Positions 16,131 to 24,460 of a stretch of DNA of 64,000 nt are shown here, piece after piece. Position 1 is the stretch's first letter. Each line of letters opens with the position of its first letter. Both the position numbers and the translations under genes were made by a program. The stretch is from contig CAZGQG010000006.1 in the NCBI GenBank assembly GCA_964527205.1, forward strand, positions 1-64,000. Reading direction: 5' to 3'. The DNA comes from JARICQ01 sp964527205 (GTDB lineage: Bacteria; Bacillota; Clostridia; Tissierellales; Tissierellaceae). A model generated the notes under the pieces. It was given only the letters and a program-made list of their open reading frames with translations. It ran no database searches and was not told where the DNA came from.

Positions 16131-16164
16131 GAATAGGTGTTCATTAAATGAATGGAGATTCATT
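16127..16164. promoter_or_regulatory. Two tandem TetR-type operators AATGAA-N6-TTCATT
   Basis: AATGAA-TAGGTG-TTCATT (16128-16145) and AATGAA-TGGAGA-TTCATT (16147-16164) are two identical-arm dyads with centres 19 bp apart. The first begins within the -10 box and the second covers the start-site region. The likely repressor is the TetR protein encoded at the end of the same operon. Confidence 0.8.
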
Positions 16165-16186
16165 ATTTGTTAGAGGAGATGATAAA

Positions 16187-17638
16187 ATGAGTAATAAAGG
16201 AAAAAATAGAACTAATATGATGGCAGAGGGACCCTTAAAAAAGACCCTACTGACCCTTGCAATTCCAACTATAATAGCCACAATAATAAATGCTATATAT
16301 AATTTTGCAGATACATTATTTGTAGGAATGTTAAATGATACCGCAGCAATGGGAGCTGTATCAGTAGCCTTTCCACTATTTATGATTATAACTGCCCTGG
16401 GGCAGATGATCGGTGTTGGCTCAGCATCATATATTTCTAGAAGTTTAGGTGCAGGAGAAAAGGAAAAGGCAGATAAGACAGCATCAACAGCACTTTTTCT
16501 AGCTATTATAATAGCAGCTATAGTTACTGTTGGGGTTCTAATGTTTTTAGGACCTATCTTAAAATTAATGGGAGCTACAGAATCCGTATTAATCCCAGGT
16601 AAGAGTTATTCAAGTTGGATAATAGGGGGAACTCTATTTACAATGATAAATATGACCCTAAATAATATTATAAGGGCAGAGGGAAATGCAAGATATAGCA
16701 TGAATGCCCTGGTAATAGGTGCTGTTTTAAACATAATCTTTGATCCAATATTTATGTTTACTTTTAATCTTGGACTTCAAGGAGCGGCTATAGCTACTGT
16801 ACTGGGTCAGGCAATTTCTACTCTTTATCTACTAAGATATTTTATAGGAAGGACTTCCTATCTTCATATGAGTAGAAAAAATATTAGCAAAGAGCTTGAT
16901 ATCTATAAGGAAATATTTAAGATTGGTCTACCTGTATTCTTTATGCAGTTCCTGTCTAGTATGGCCTTTAGTATACAAAATGTTGCAGCTTCAGCCTACG
17001 GAGAAGATGCACTGGCAGCAATAGGTATAACACTTAAGATAACCATGTTGCCCCTATTTGTAATGATGGGATACAATCAAGGATTTCAACCCTTTGCAGC
17101 CTATAATTACGGTGCAAAGAACTTTAAAAGAGTGAGGGAAGCCTTAAGCATATCCATAAAGTGGATGATATCCTTTGGACTTATAGCTATGGTAGTGTTC
17201 CTTGCTTTTCCAGAGCAGCTTATGAGAATATTTACAAAGAACCCAAAGGTAATCCAATACGGTGTAAATAATTTACTTGCCTATAATATATTTTTACCCC
17301 TTATAGGATATATGATGATAAATACAGGACTTTTCCAAAGTTTTGGAAAAGGCAAGCAGGCAGGAGTCTTGGCAATTGTAAGGCAGGGAGTTTTCTTTAT
17401 ACCCCTACTTATAATCTTTCCAGGCTTATTTGAAGCCTACAGTGGTCAACTTTCATTTATGATAAATTTATTTCCCTATGAGATGCCAGCAGGCTTGGCA
17501 GGCATTATGACAGCCCAACCCATAGCAGACTTGCTTTCAATTGGACTCACCGCAGTATTTGCCTATGCCATTAAAAAAGAAATATTAGAAGAAGAAGAAA
17601 ATATAAAGACATTGAGGGATGCTGAATGGCAAAGTTAA
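16187..17638 (+). CDS. MATE family efflux transporter, TetR-controlled
   Basis: The 483-residue protein has twelve predicted helices. MATE motifs include IPTIIATIINAIYNFADTLF in helix 1 and the second-half equivalent IGLPVFFMQFLSSM; the NAIYNFADTLFVG signature resembles MepA/NorM-like Na+-driven pumps. The start is the ATG at 16187 behind AGAGGAGATG; an upstream in-frame ATG at 16148 lies inside the operator region. The TetR gene overlaps its end by 13 bp, so the pump and its repressor are translationally coupled. It probably exports a toxic compound that also acts as the TetR inducer. Confidence 0.93.
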   Translation: MSNKGKNRTNMMAEGPLKKTLLTLAIPTIIATIINAIYNFADTLFVGMLNDTAAMGAVSVAFPLFMIITALGQMIGVGSASYISRSLGAGEKEKADKTASTALFLAIIIAAIVTVGVLMFLGPILKLMGATESVLIPGKSYSSWIIGGTLFTMINMTLNNIIRAEGNARYSMNALVIGAVLNIIFDPIFMFTFNLGLQGAAIATVLGQAISTLYLLRYFIGRTSYLHMSRKNISKELDIYKEIFKIGLPVFFMQFLSSMAFSIQNVAASAYGEDALAAIGITLKITMLPLFVMMGYNQGFQPFAAYNYGAKNFKRVREALSISIKWMISFGLIAMVVFLAFPEQLMRIFTKNPKVIQYGVNNLLAYNIFLPLIGYMMINTGLFQSFGKGKQAGVLAIVRQGVFFIPLLIIFPGLFEAYSGQLSFMINLFPYEMPAGLAGIMTAQPIADLLSIGLTAVFAYAIKKEILEEEENIKTLRDAEWQS

Positions 17639-18186
17639 TATTTAGCATAGAAGATAAGATATTTATATCAGCCAAGGAATTGTTTTATGAAAAGGGTTAT
17701 GAACAAGTAAATATGAAGGATATATCTAAAAGAGCAGGTATAGCAGTAGGAAGCCTCTACAATTATTTTTCCAATAAGAGTGAACTCTATCTATCAGTAT
17801 TAGAAAGTAGTTGGAATGATAGCTTTGACAAGCTTGAGACCATATTAGAAAAAGACCTGGAGGGAAGAGAGAAAATAAGGCTCTGTGTTAGCCTCCTCTA
17901 TGAAGAAACCCTGGAGAGAAGATGTATGGGCATGCAGGTTAGAAAGGCCAAGGATTTAAAGGACAACCAGTCCATAAAGGATATGGAAAAGAGGATAGGA
18001 GAGAGTATTAAGGCATTCTTTAAAGGAGTAGAATTGAAGGAAGAATTTAAGGAAGATAGGAATATATTGGATAAGATAGTATATAGCCTACTTATTAATT
18101 TAAGCTTATTGATTGATTATTATCCTGAAGACCAGAAGAGCAATATAGAGTATTTATATAAGGGAGCAGTGACTTTCTTTAAATAG
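17626..18186 (+). CDS. TetR/AcrR family transcriptional repressor
   Basis: The 186-residue protein has an N-terminal helix-turn-helix (about 10-55) with the TetR signature YEQVNMKDISKRAGIAVGSL then YNYFSNKSELY, followed by an alpha-helical ligand-binding domain. It starts with an ATG inside the last codons of the MATE gene. It most likely binds the two AATGAA-N6-TTCATT dyads upstream of the operon and so represses itself and the pump. The ligand is unknown. A terminator follows directly. Confidence 0.92.
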   Translation: MAKLIFSIEDKIFISAKELFYEKGYEQVNMKDISKRAGIAVGSLYNYFSNKSELYLSVLESSWNDSFDKLETILEKDLEGREKIRLCVSLLYEETLERRCMGMQVRKAKDLKDNQSIKDMEKRIGESIKAFFKGVELKEEFKEDRNILDKIVYSLLINLSLLIDYYPEDQKSNIEYLYKGAVTFFK

Positions 18187-18187
18187 G

Positions 18188-18218
18188 AAAAGGGGAGAAG
18201 ATATTTTCTTCCCTTTTT
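18188..18218 (+). terminator. Terminator of the MATE-TetR operon
   Basis: The 12-bp stem AAAAGGGGAGAA / TTCTTCCCTTTT (one G-U pair) with a 6-nt loop begins two bases after the tetR stop codon. Confidence 0.82.
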
Positions 18219-18304
18219 ATATATTCTAAATAAGGATTAGGATTGTAATTATAGGGAATAGGGATATAATTAGGATAGAAAGAATAATAAATAGGAGTGA
18301 TTGG

Positions 18305-18625
18305 ATGAGCAAAAAAACTAATAAAAACTCAAAAAAACTAATACTATTAATCCTAATACTTATTACACTCTTTATTACAACGGCCTGTATTCCTGGCAAT
18401 GGTGTTAATACAAGAGATAATCCTGCAGGTTTTTTTAGGGGCATATGGCATGGATGGATTGCTCCATTTTCCTTGGTCCTATCTATCTTTAATCCATCTG
18501 CCAGCATATATGAAATCCATAATACTGGATTTTGGTATGACCTTGGATTTTATGCAGCAATTATAAGTGGATTTGGAGGATTTTCTATTTCTAGAAATAA
18601 AAAGAAAAGAAGAGCTAGAAGATAA
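18305..18625 (+). CDS. Small conserved membrane protein with lipoprotein-like signal
   Basis: The 106-residue protein has a basic N-terminus, a hydrophobic signal ending TTAC (Cys28, possible lipobox) and a conserved block with GFFRGIWHGWIAPFSLVLSI and FNPSASIYEIHNTGFWYDLG. A final hydrophobic helix and a very basic tail (KKKRRARR) follow. I recognise this pattern as a widespread uncharacterised small membrane protein of Firmicutes but know no function. It stands alone, with AGGAGTGATT before its ATG and a GC-rich palindromic terminator after it. Confidence 0.75.
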   Translation: MSKKTNKNSKKLILLILILITLFITTACIPGNGVNTRDNPAGFFRGIWHGWIAPFSLVLSIFNPSASIYEIHNTGFWYDLGFYAAIISGFGGFSISRNKKKRRARR

Positions 18626-18636
18626 GAAGCATTTAA

Positions 18637-18668
18637 AAAGCCCGGGGATCAGCTGATCCCCGGGCTTT
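18637..18668. terminator. Perfect 32-bp palindromic bidirectional terminator
   Basis: AAAGCCCGGGGATCAG followed immediately by its exact reverse complement, between convergent genes. It is much richer in GC than the surroundings. Confidence 0.9.
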
Positions 18669-18670
18669 GT

Positions 18671-19765
18671 TTATACATTAAATCTAAATAGCACTACGTC
18701 TCCATCTTGCATTATATAATCTTTTCCTTCAATTCTCACAAGGCCTTTTTCCCTTGCAACAACCATGCTCTTATCACTATCCATCAAATCATCAAAGGAT
18801 ACAACTTCTGCCCTTATGAAACCTCTCTCTATATCAGAGTGTATCTTTGCAGCAGCCTGGGGTGCCTTTGTTCCCTTTTTAATAGTCCATGCCCTGGTTT
18901 CCATAGGACCTGCTGTTAAGAAGCTCATAAGTCCTAGTAGACTGTAACTTGCTTGAACAAGCTTATCAAGACCAGAATGTTCTAAACCTAGACCATTTAA
19001 AAATTCAACTATCTCATCTTCTTCTAGATTTGATATTTCCTGCTCTATCTGAGCGCTTATGGTAACAACTTCAGCATCTTCATCTCCAGCAAATTCCTTT
19101 ACTACCTTTACATATTCATTGTCTTCTCCGCTTACTAGATCATCTTCAGATACATTAGCTGCATATATAACTGGCTTTGAACTAAGCAGATTAAAGCTTT
19201 TAAATATTTTTGACTCTTCTTCACTTAAATCTAAGACACGAAGGGATTTCCCCTCTTCAAGAGAATCTAAGGCTCTTTTGATTAAATCTACTTCAGAAGC
19301 TAAAGAGGGGTCTGATTTAAGAGCTCTTTGACTTCTTTCCAGTCTTCTTTCTAAAACTTCAATATCTGAAAGCATTAATTCATAGTTTATAGTTTCTATA
19401 TCCCGTCTAGGATTAATATCTCCATCCACATGAACTACATCCGTATCTTCAAAGCATCTAACTACATGAACTATAGCCTCTACTTCTCTTATGTGTGAAA
19501 GAAACTTATTTCCAAGTCCTTCTCCCTTGCTAGCTCCCTTTACAAGGCCAGCTATATCATAAAATTCAATGGCAGTTGGAAGTATTCTCTTTGAACCATG
19601 TACTTGAGCAAGTTGCTCTAATCTAGGGTCTGGTACAGATACTACCCCAACATTTGGCTCGATTGTACAAAAGGGGTAATTGGCAGATTCTGCTCCTGCC
19701 TGGGTTATTGCATTAAAAAGTGTACTCTTTCCTACATTTGGTAATCCTACTATTCCAAGTTTCAT
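18671..19765 (-). CDS. ychF: Redox/ribosome-linked GTPase YchF (OLA1 family)
   Basis: The 364-residue Obg-superfamily GTPase has G1 GLPNVGKS (7-14), the G3-region DIAGLVKGAS, a central coiled-coil insertion and a C-terminal TGS domain. The G4 motif is non-canonical, with YAANVSEDD in place of NKxD; this is the YchF hallmark explaining its preference for ATP over GTP. It binds ribosomes and is nearly universal. Length and motifs are fully normal. It is monocistronic, converging on the small membrane protein gene. Confidence 0.97.
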   Translation of the reverse strand: MKLGIVGLPNVGKSTLFNAITQAGAESANYPFCTIEPNVGVVSVPDPRLEQLAQVHGSKRILPTAIEFYDIAGLVKGASKGEGLGNKFLSHIREVEAIVHVVRCFEDTDVVHVDGDINPRRDIETINYELMLSDIEVLERRLERSQRALKSDPSLASEVDLIKRALDSLEEGKSLRVLDLSEEESKIFKSFNLLSSKPVIYAANVSEDDLVSGEDNEYVKVVKEFAGDEDAEVVTISAQIEQEISNLEEDEIVEFLNGLGLEHSGLDKLVQASYSLLGLMSFLTAGPMETRAWTIKKGTKAPQAAAKIHSDIERGFIRAEVVSFDDLMDSDKSMVVAREKGLVRIEGKDYIMQDGDVVLFRFNV

Positions 19766-19925
19766 CTAAAAATCCTCTCTCTATATAAATATAATTTTTT
19801 TATTTTATCATGTCAAAAATAAATTATACCTCATATAGAGGATAAGTGCAATAAAAATCTTGGATAAAGCTCGTAAATATGATATAGTATCTTGGATACG
19901 AATACTAATAGAGAGGATAATTTCC

Positions 19926-20876
19926 ATGAATAAAGATAAAGTATTACCCATACTTGCAGCTATGACCTTTGCAATTATATTTGGATTTTCATTTATGTTT
20001 AGCAAGCTTGCTCTGGATATAATGAATCCTATTGAGCTTATATCCTTTAGATTTATGCTTGCAGCCCTTACACTCTATGTATTGAAGCTCTTTAAGATTA
20101 TAAAGATAGATTTAAAGGGAAAAAACATTAGGATACTTCTAAGCTTATCCTTAGCAGAACCGGTTGTGTATTTTATATTTGAAACCCTAGGCTTAAGCCT
20201 TACATCCTCTTCAGAGGCAGGACTTATGATTTCTTTGATTCCAGTTATAACAGTGGTATTTGGAGTTTTGTTTTTAAGGGAGCATATAAAACCTATTCAA
20301 ATAATTTTTATCATCATGTCTGTAGGAGGAGTAGTTTTTATAAACCTAATGAAGGAAGGATTAAAATTATCAGGAAATTTCTTAGGAATTATATTCTTAA
20401 CCATAGCTGTACTTGCATCTAGTTTTTACAATATAGGAACTAAAAGGGCCTCAGCATCCTTTAAGCCCATTGAGGTTACCTATGTAATGATGTGGGTTGG
20501 AGCCTTGGTATTTAATTTAATGAATATAATAATCCATATAAAAAATTCTACTATGTCTACTTATTTCCAACCAATGATGAATAGACAAGCTATAATAGCC
20601 ATACTATATCTTGGTATTTTATCATCTATTGTAGCCTTCTTTATGGTAAATTACAGTATATCAAAAATGCCAGTGTCCCAATACGCTGTGTTTGGGAATC
20701 TAGTTACCCTGGTTTCAATTTTTGCAGGTGTATTTATATTAAAGGAAGATTTCTTTTGGTATCATATAGTAGGGTCAGTAGTAATACTTACAGGAGTATG
20801 GGGAACTGTATATTTTGGATCGAAAAATAGAATGCCTAAATGGATGGAAATTCTTGAGGGAAAAGGAGATATATAG
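19926..20876 (+). CDS. EamA/DMT-family transporter
   Basis: The 316-residue protein has ten predicted helices in two EamA repeats, with motifs FGFSFMFSKLALD at the start and FYNIGTKRASASF at the second repeat. The ATG at 19926 behind GAGAGGATAA is chosen; an earlier in-frame TTG at 19860 would add a non-conserved hydrophilic leader. It is likely an exporter of amino acids or related metabolites; substrate unknown. It is divergent from ychF and not clearly linked to its neighbours. Confidence 0.88.
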   Translation: MNKDKVLPILAAMTFAIIFGFSFMFSKLALDIMNPIELISFRFMLAALTLYVLKLFKIIKIDLKGKNIRILLSLSLAEPVVYFIFETLGLSLTSSSEAGLMISLIPVITVVFGVLFLREHIKPIQIIFIIMSVGGVVFINLMKEGLKLSGNFLGIIFLTIAVLASSFYNIGTKRASASFKPIEVTYVMMWVGALVFNLMNIIIHIKNSTMSTYFQPMMNRQAIIAILYLGILSSIVAFFMVNYSISKMPVSQYAVFGNLVTLVSIFAGVFILKEDFFWYHIVGSVVILTGVWGTVYFGSKNRMPKWMEILEGKGDI

Positions 20877-20946
20877 GTCTCCTTTGTTTTTTTATAGAAG
20901 GATTTGATATAATAAGACTGAAGAGAAGTTTAAATGGAGTGATTTT

Positions 20947-21765
20947 ATGAAAGAAGAAAAAGAGGATTTAAAAGATATAGAAAGAAGCATAATTAAGACC
21001 TATAGAAAACATATATGGGCAAAATTTATAAGGGCTATAAATCAATATGATCTAATCCAAAATGGAGACAAGATAGCTGTAGCCATCTCCGGTGGCAAGG
21101 ACAGCCTGCTTCTAGCTAAGTTATTTCAAGAGCTGAGCAAGTACGGCAAGAAAAGTTTTGACTTAGAATTTATAGCAATGGATCCTGGATACAAGGATGA
21201 TATTAGAAAAGTACTAGAAGAAAACTGTAGGTATCTAGGGATACCAGTTCACATATACCAGGCCAATATCTTTGATGTGGCAGATGAGATTGCAGGAAAA
21301 TATCCCTGCTTTATGTGTGCAAGAATGAGAAGGGGTTCCCTATATGCAAAGGCAGAGGAGCTTGGTTGTAACAAATTAGCCCTGGGACATCATTTTGACG
21401 ATGTAATTGAAACCACTATGCTAAATATACTTTGCTCTGCAAATTTTAAAACCATGATGCCAAAATTAAAGGCAGACAACTTTCAAGATATGGAGATAAT
21501 AAGACCTATGTATCTAATAGAGGAAAAGTATATTGAGAGATGGATTAAAAGAAGCGGAGTGGGGGCCATAGACTGCGCCTGCACAGTGGCGGCTGAGAAG
21601 ACAGGAAATAAGAGATTTGAGATTAAGGAGCTAATTGAAGAGCTGGGAGATAGTTTTCATAATGTTAAGATGTCAATATTTAGATCAGCTCAAAATGTCA
21701 ACCTAGACGCAGTAATAGAATGGGAAAAAGATGGGGAAAGACATTCTTTTTTAGATGAGTATTAA
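20947..21765 (+). CDS. TtcA-like tRNA thiolation PP-loop ATPase
   Basis: The 272-residue protein has the PP-loop SGGKDS (48-53) and a central CxxC (Cys120, Cys123 in PCFMC), with later cysteines Cys209 and Cys211 (CAC). This is the arrangement of the TtcA/TtuA family, which adenylates a tRNA base and uses an oxygen-sensitive [4Fe-4S] cluster to insert sulfur (s2C32 in TtcA). The GHHFDDVIETTMLNI block is also typical. The exact tRNA position modified is not assignable. The iron-sulfur requirement fits an anaerobe. Confidence 0.85.
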   Translation: MKEEKEDLKDIERSIIKTYRKHIWAKFIRAINQYDLIQNGDKIAVAISGGKDSLLLAKLFQELSKYGKKSFDLEFIAMDPGYKDDIRKVLEENCRYLGIPVHIYQANIFDVADEIAGKYPCFMCARMRRGSLYAKAEELGCNKLALGHHFDDVIETTMLNILCSANFKTMMPKLKADNFQDMEIIRPMYLIEEKYIERWIKRSGVGAIDCACTVAAEKTGNKRFEIKELIEELGDSFHNVKMSIFRSAQNVNLDAVIEWEKDGERHSFLDEY

Positions 21766-21812
21766 TTAGAAGGATTATACGAGTAGAAAACAATTAGATA
21801 GGATGTGAATAC

Positions 21813-23072
21813 ATGTTAAATTTTAAAGATTTAGGAATAGATCAAGGTCTAGTAGAAATTTTAAAGAGAACTGGAATAATAAATCCAACCCCTGTTCAAG
21901 AAAAATCCATAGGAGAAATCCTCTCAGGAAGAGATGTGGTAGCTCAGGCTCAAACAGGAACTGGAAAGACCCTGGCATTTTTACTGCCAATGGTTCAAAA
22001 TATAAATGTAGACAAGATGGATATTCAAGGACTTATTATTACTCCAACCAGGGAACTAGCCCTACAAATAACCAATGAAGCTAAGAAACTTGCAAAGTAT
22101 AATGACATGAAAATATTAGCAGTATATGGTGGACAGGATGTAGAAGCACAGATTAGAAAGCTAAAAAATGGTGTACACTTAGTAATTGCAACACCAGGAA
22201 GATTACTTGATCATATAAGAAGAGGAAATTTAGATCTGGGAAAACTCAACAATCTTGTCCTAGACGAAGCAGATGAAATGCTTAGAATGGGCTTTTTACA
22301 AGATGTTGAAAAGATTATTACAGGAACTCCTAAGACTAGACAGACCATGTTATTTTCTGCAACCATACCCAATGAGGTGAGGAGTCTTAGCAAAAGATTT
22401 ATGAAGAATCCACTGCAAATAGAGATTCAGGCAAAGAATATAACCCTAGATGAAATTGAAGAAATTGAAATAGAAACAACAGATAGGAGAAAGCTAGACA
22501 ATTTATCTACCTTAATTGATGAGTACAGGCCTTACCTAGCCATAGTATTTTGCCGTACCAAGAGAAGGGTCAAGGAATTAAATAGAGAATTACTCTATAG
22601 GGGCTATAACTCTGATGAACTCCATGGAGACTTAAGCCAGGCGAAAAGAGAAAGGGTTATAAGATCCTTTAGGGAAGCCAAACTTCAAATCCTAGTAGCT
22701 ACAGATATAGTAGCTAGGGGTATAGATATTGATGGTGTCACCCATGTATTTAACTATGATATACCAGATAGTGTAGATAGTTATATTCATAGGATAGGTA
22801 GGACAGGTAGGATAGGAAAAGATGGAATGGCCATTACCTTTGTTACAGAAAGAGATAGGGAAGAATTTGCCCTTATTAAGAGAAAGCTTAAGGCAGATAT
22901 TGACAGTATGGAATTAGAAAGAAAAACACTTAGACCTAGATCAAAGGATGGTAAAAAGCCAGAGAAAAGGGATAAAAAGCCAAGAAAGCATTCCAATGAA
23001 AAGAGAAAAAATGATAGAAGTAGATTTAAGAGCAAGGGCAAGGCAACTAAGAAAAGAGGAAGAAGGAAATAA
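21813..23072 (+). CDS. DEAD-box ATP-dependent RNA helicase
   Basis: The 419-residue protein has a complete helicase core: AQTGTGKT (I), PTRELA (Ia), TPGR, LDEADEML (II), SAT (III), VFCRTKR (IV), ATDIVARGIDID (V) and HRIGRTGR (VI). The C-terminal tail of about 45 residues is highly basic (Lys/Arg rich) and lacks a DbpA-type RNA-binding domain. It resembles CshA/RhlE-like helicases acting in mRNA decay, ribosome assembly and cold adaptation. The YczE-like gene starts 4 bp after its stop, so the two are co-transcribed. Confidence 0.95.
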   Translation: MLNFKDLGIDQGLVEILKRTGIINPTPVQEKSIGEILSGRDVVAQAQTGTGKTLAFLLPMVQNINVDKMDIQGLIITPTRELALQITNEAKKLAKYNDMKILAVYGGQDVEAQIRKLKNGVHLVIATPGRLLDHIRRGNLDLGKLNNLVLDEADEMLRMGFLQDVEKIITGTPKTRQTMLFSATIPNEVRSLSKRFMKNPLQIEIQAKNITLDEIEEIEIETTDRRKLDNLSTLIDEYRPYLAIVFCRTKRRVKELNRELLYRGYNSDELHGDLSQAKRERVIRSFREAKLQILVATDIVARGIDIDGVTHVFNYDIPDSVDSYIHRIGRTGRIGKDGMAITFVTERDREEFALIKRKLKADIDSMELERKTLRPRSKDGKKPEKRDKKPRKHSNEKRKNDRSRFKSKGKATKKRGRRK

Positions 23073-23076
23073 ATCA

Positions 23077-23745
23077 ATGAAATATAATCTAAAGAAAACC
23101 CCAAGGCTGTTTTTAGGTTTCTTTCTCTGTGCTACAGGTATGGTTATGACCATAAATGCCAATTTAGGCTTGGCCCCCTGGGATGTATTGCATCAGGGGA
23201 TGTCAAAATTAATAGGAATAACCATGGGCATGGCAAATATCATGCTGGGGCTTATAATCCTAGCATTAAATGCCTTGTTTGGAGAAAAGATAGGTATAGG
23301 AACAATCTTAAATATAATCTTTATAGGTATATTTATTGATTTTCTTATGCTCAATAATTTAATTCCCATATTCAATAGTTTTCTTCCCAGTTTTATTATG
23401 ATGCTCCTAGGTATGTTAGTTTTTTCCTATGGATGCTTTTTCTACATAGGTACAGGATGGGGTGCAGGACCTAGAGATGGTCTCATGGTTGCCTTGACAA
23501 AAAGAACTGGCAAATCAGTGAGGCTTGTTAAAAGTTCCCTTGAAATCTTAGTTGTTCTAGTAGGATATCTTCTTGGAGGTAGTGTAGGACTAGGTACAGT
23601 TGTATTATCTCTTGGAGGAGGATATGTTTTGCAGTTTGCCTTTAAAACTGTAAACTTTGATGTAACTGGATTAGAACAAAGATATTTAAGTGATGATATA
23701 GGTGATTTAATAGAAAATAGAAATATGAAGAAAGATAAAAAATAG
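23077..23745 (+). CDS. YczE/YyaS/YitT-type integral membrane protein
   Basis: The 222-residue protein has five or six helices. It has the two family signatures NLGLAPWDVLHQG (about 30-42) and GAGPRDGLMVALTKRTG (about 128-144), as in Bacillus YczE. The biochemical role is unknown; YczE influences surfactin production in Bacillus. The ATG at 23077, four bases after the helicase stop and behind GAGGAAGAAGGA, is chosen; an in-frame ATG at 22948 would overlap the helicase by 125 bp. Confidence 0.85.
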   Translation: MKYNLKKTPRLFLGFFLCATGMVMTINANLGLAPWDVLHQGMSKLIGITMGMANIMLGLIILALNALFGEKIGIGTILNIIFIGIFIDFLMLNNLIPIFNSFLPSFIMMLLGMLVFSYGCFFYIGTGWGAGPRDGLMVALTKRTGKSVRLVKSSLEILVVLVGYLLGGSVGLGTVVLSLGGGYVLQFAFKTVNFDVTGLEQRYLSDDIGDLIENRNMKKDKK

Positions 23746-23769
23746 GATAGCTTAGCTATCCTATTTTTA
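23741..23769. terminator. Terminator after the YczE-like gene
   Basis: AATAGGATAGC / GCTATCCTATT with loop TTA and a T run. The convergent metallohydrolase gene ends at 23767, so this may serve both strands. Confidence 0.85.
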
Positions 23770-24456
23770 TATCTCAAGTTCAAAAACTTGTCCTTCTTCT
23801 CTTATATCCACAATCTCAGTCTTTATATCTCCAGTCTTGTTGATTAAATCCTTGGAAGTATGGAACTTATCCCCAAAATGCATAGGGACTAAGACCTTAG
23901 GTGTGAACTCTTTTATAAGCCACTCTCCTGCAAGGCTAAATCCCTGGCCTAGCCTTGGGTCTACTGGGATAAAGACTAAATCTATATGATTATGAATTCT
24001 TTTTATCTTATCTATTTCTTCCTTAAATTGGAATTCTTCATCTTTTTGGGTTTCCTTGCTGTCGTTTTCCCAGTGCCACCAATTTAAATCCCCTGCAAAG
24101 AAAATATTTTTCCCCTTATAATTAATTACAAAGGAAAGACCTAAATCAGTAGATCCAAAGCTATTAATCTCTAAGTCTCCTATATTTATAGTTTGGTAAG
24201 GGTCCATTACAGTCATATTATCTATCTGTGGTAGATTCTCTATATCCGAGCTTACTACATAATGGATATCCCCTATGGATTCATTCCACTGAAATATTTC
24301 CTCACTATAGTGATCCTCATGTCCATGACTTACAAATACTATGGTTTTTTTATCTTTTAAGGATATTTCTCCCCTATAATAATCAAAGACCATAAGCAAA
24401 TCCTCAGTCTCCAGCAAAAAACCACTGTGGTAGATATGTTTAATTTTTATCTTCAT
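23767..24456 (-). CDS. MBL-fold metal-dependent hydrolase
   Basis: The 229-residue metallo-beta-lactamase-fold protein has the metal motif SHGHEDH (His44, His46, Asp48, His49), a later GDLNWWHW and PMHFGD. This is UlaG/RomA-like rather than a beta-lactamase. The substrate is unknown; relatives cleave phosphodiesters or lactones. Its ATG is 5 bp after the stop codon of the sensor kinase gene, making it the third gene of a regulator-kinase-hydrolase operon. That tight linkage suggests it contributes to, or is controlled by, the same envelope signal. Confidence 0.85.
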   Translation of the reverse strand: MKIKIKHIYHSGFLLETEDLLMVFDYYRGEISLKDKKTIVFVSHGHEDHYSEEIFQWNESIGDIHYVVSSDIENLPQIDNMTVMDPYQTINIGDLEINSFGSTDLGLSFVINYKGKNIFFAGDLNWWHWENDSKETQKDEEFQFKEEIDKIKRIHNHIDLVFIPVDPRLGQGFSLAGEWLIKEFTPKVLVPMHFGDKFHTSKDLINKTGDIKTEIVDIREEGQVFELEI

Positions 24457-24460
24457 TATA

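Noticed and set aside
18637..18668. GC-rich perfect palindrome as a recombination or attachment site
   Set aside because: It sits between convergent genes with A/T runs on both sides, which is fully explained by a bidirectional terminator.
22948..23076. Extended start of the YczE-like protein inside the helicase gene
   Set aside because: The extension is a frame-shifted reading of the basic helicase tail; the ATG at 23077 starts the conserved family sequence.
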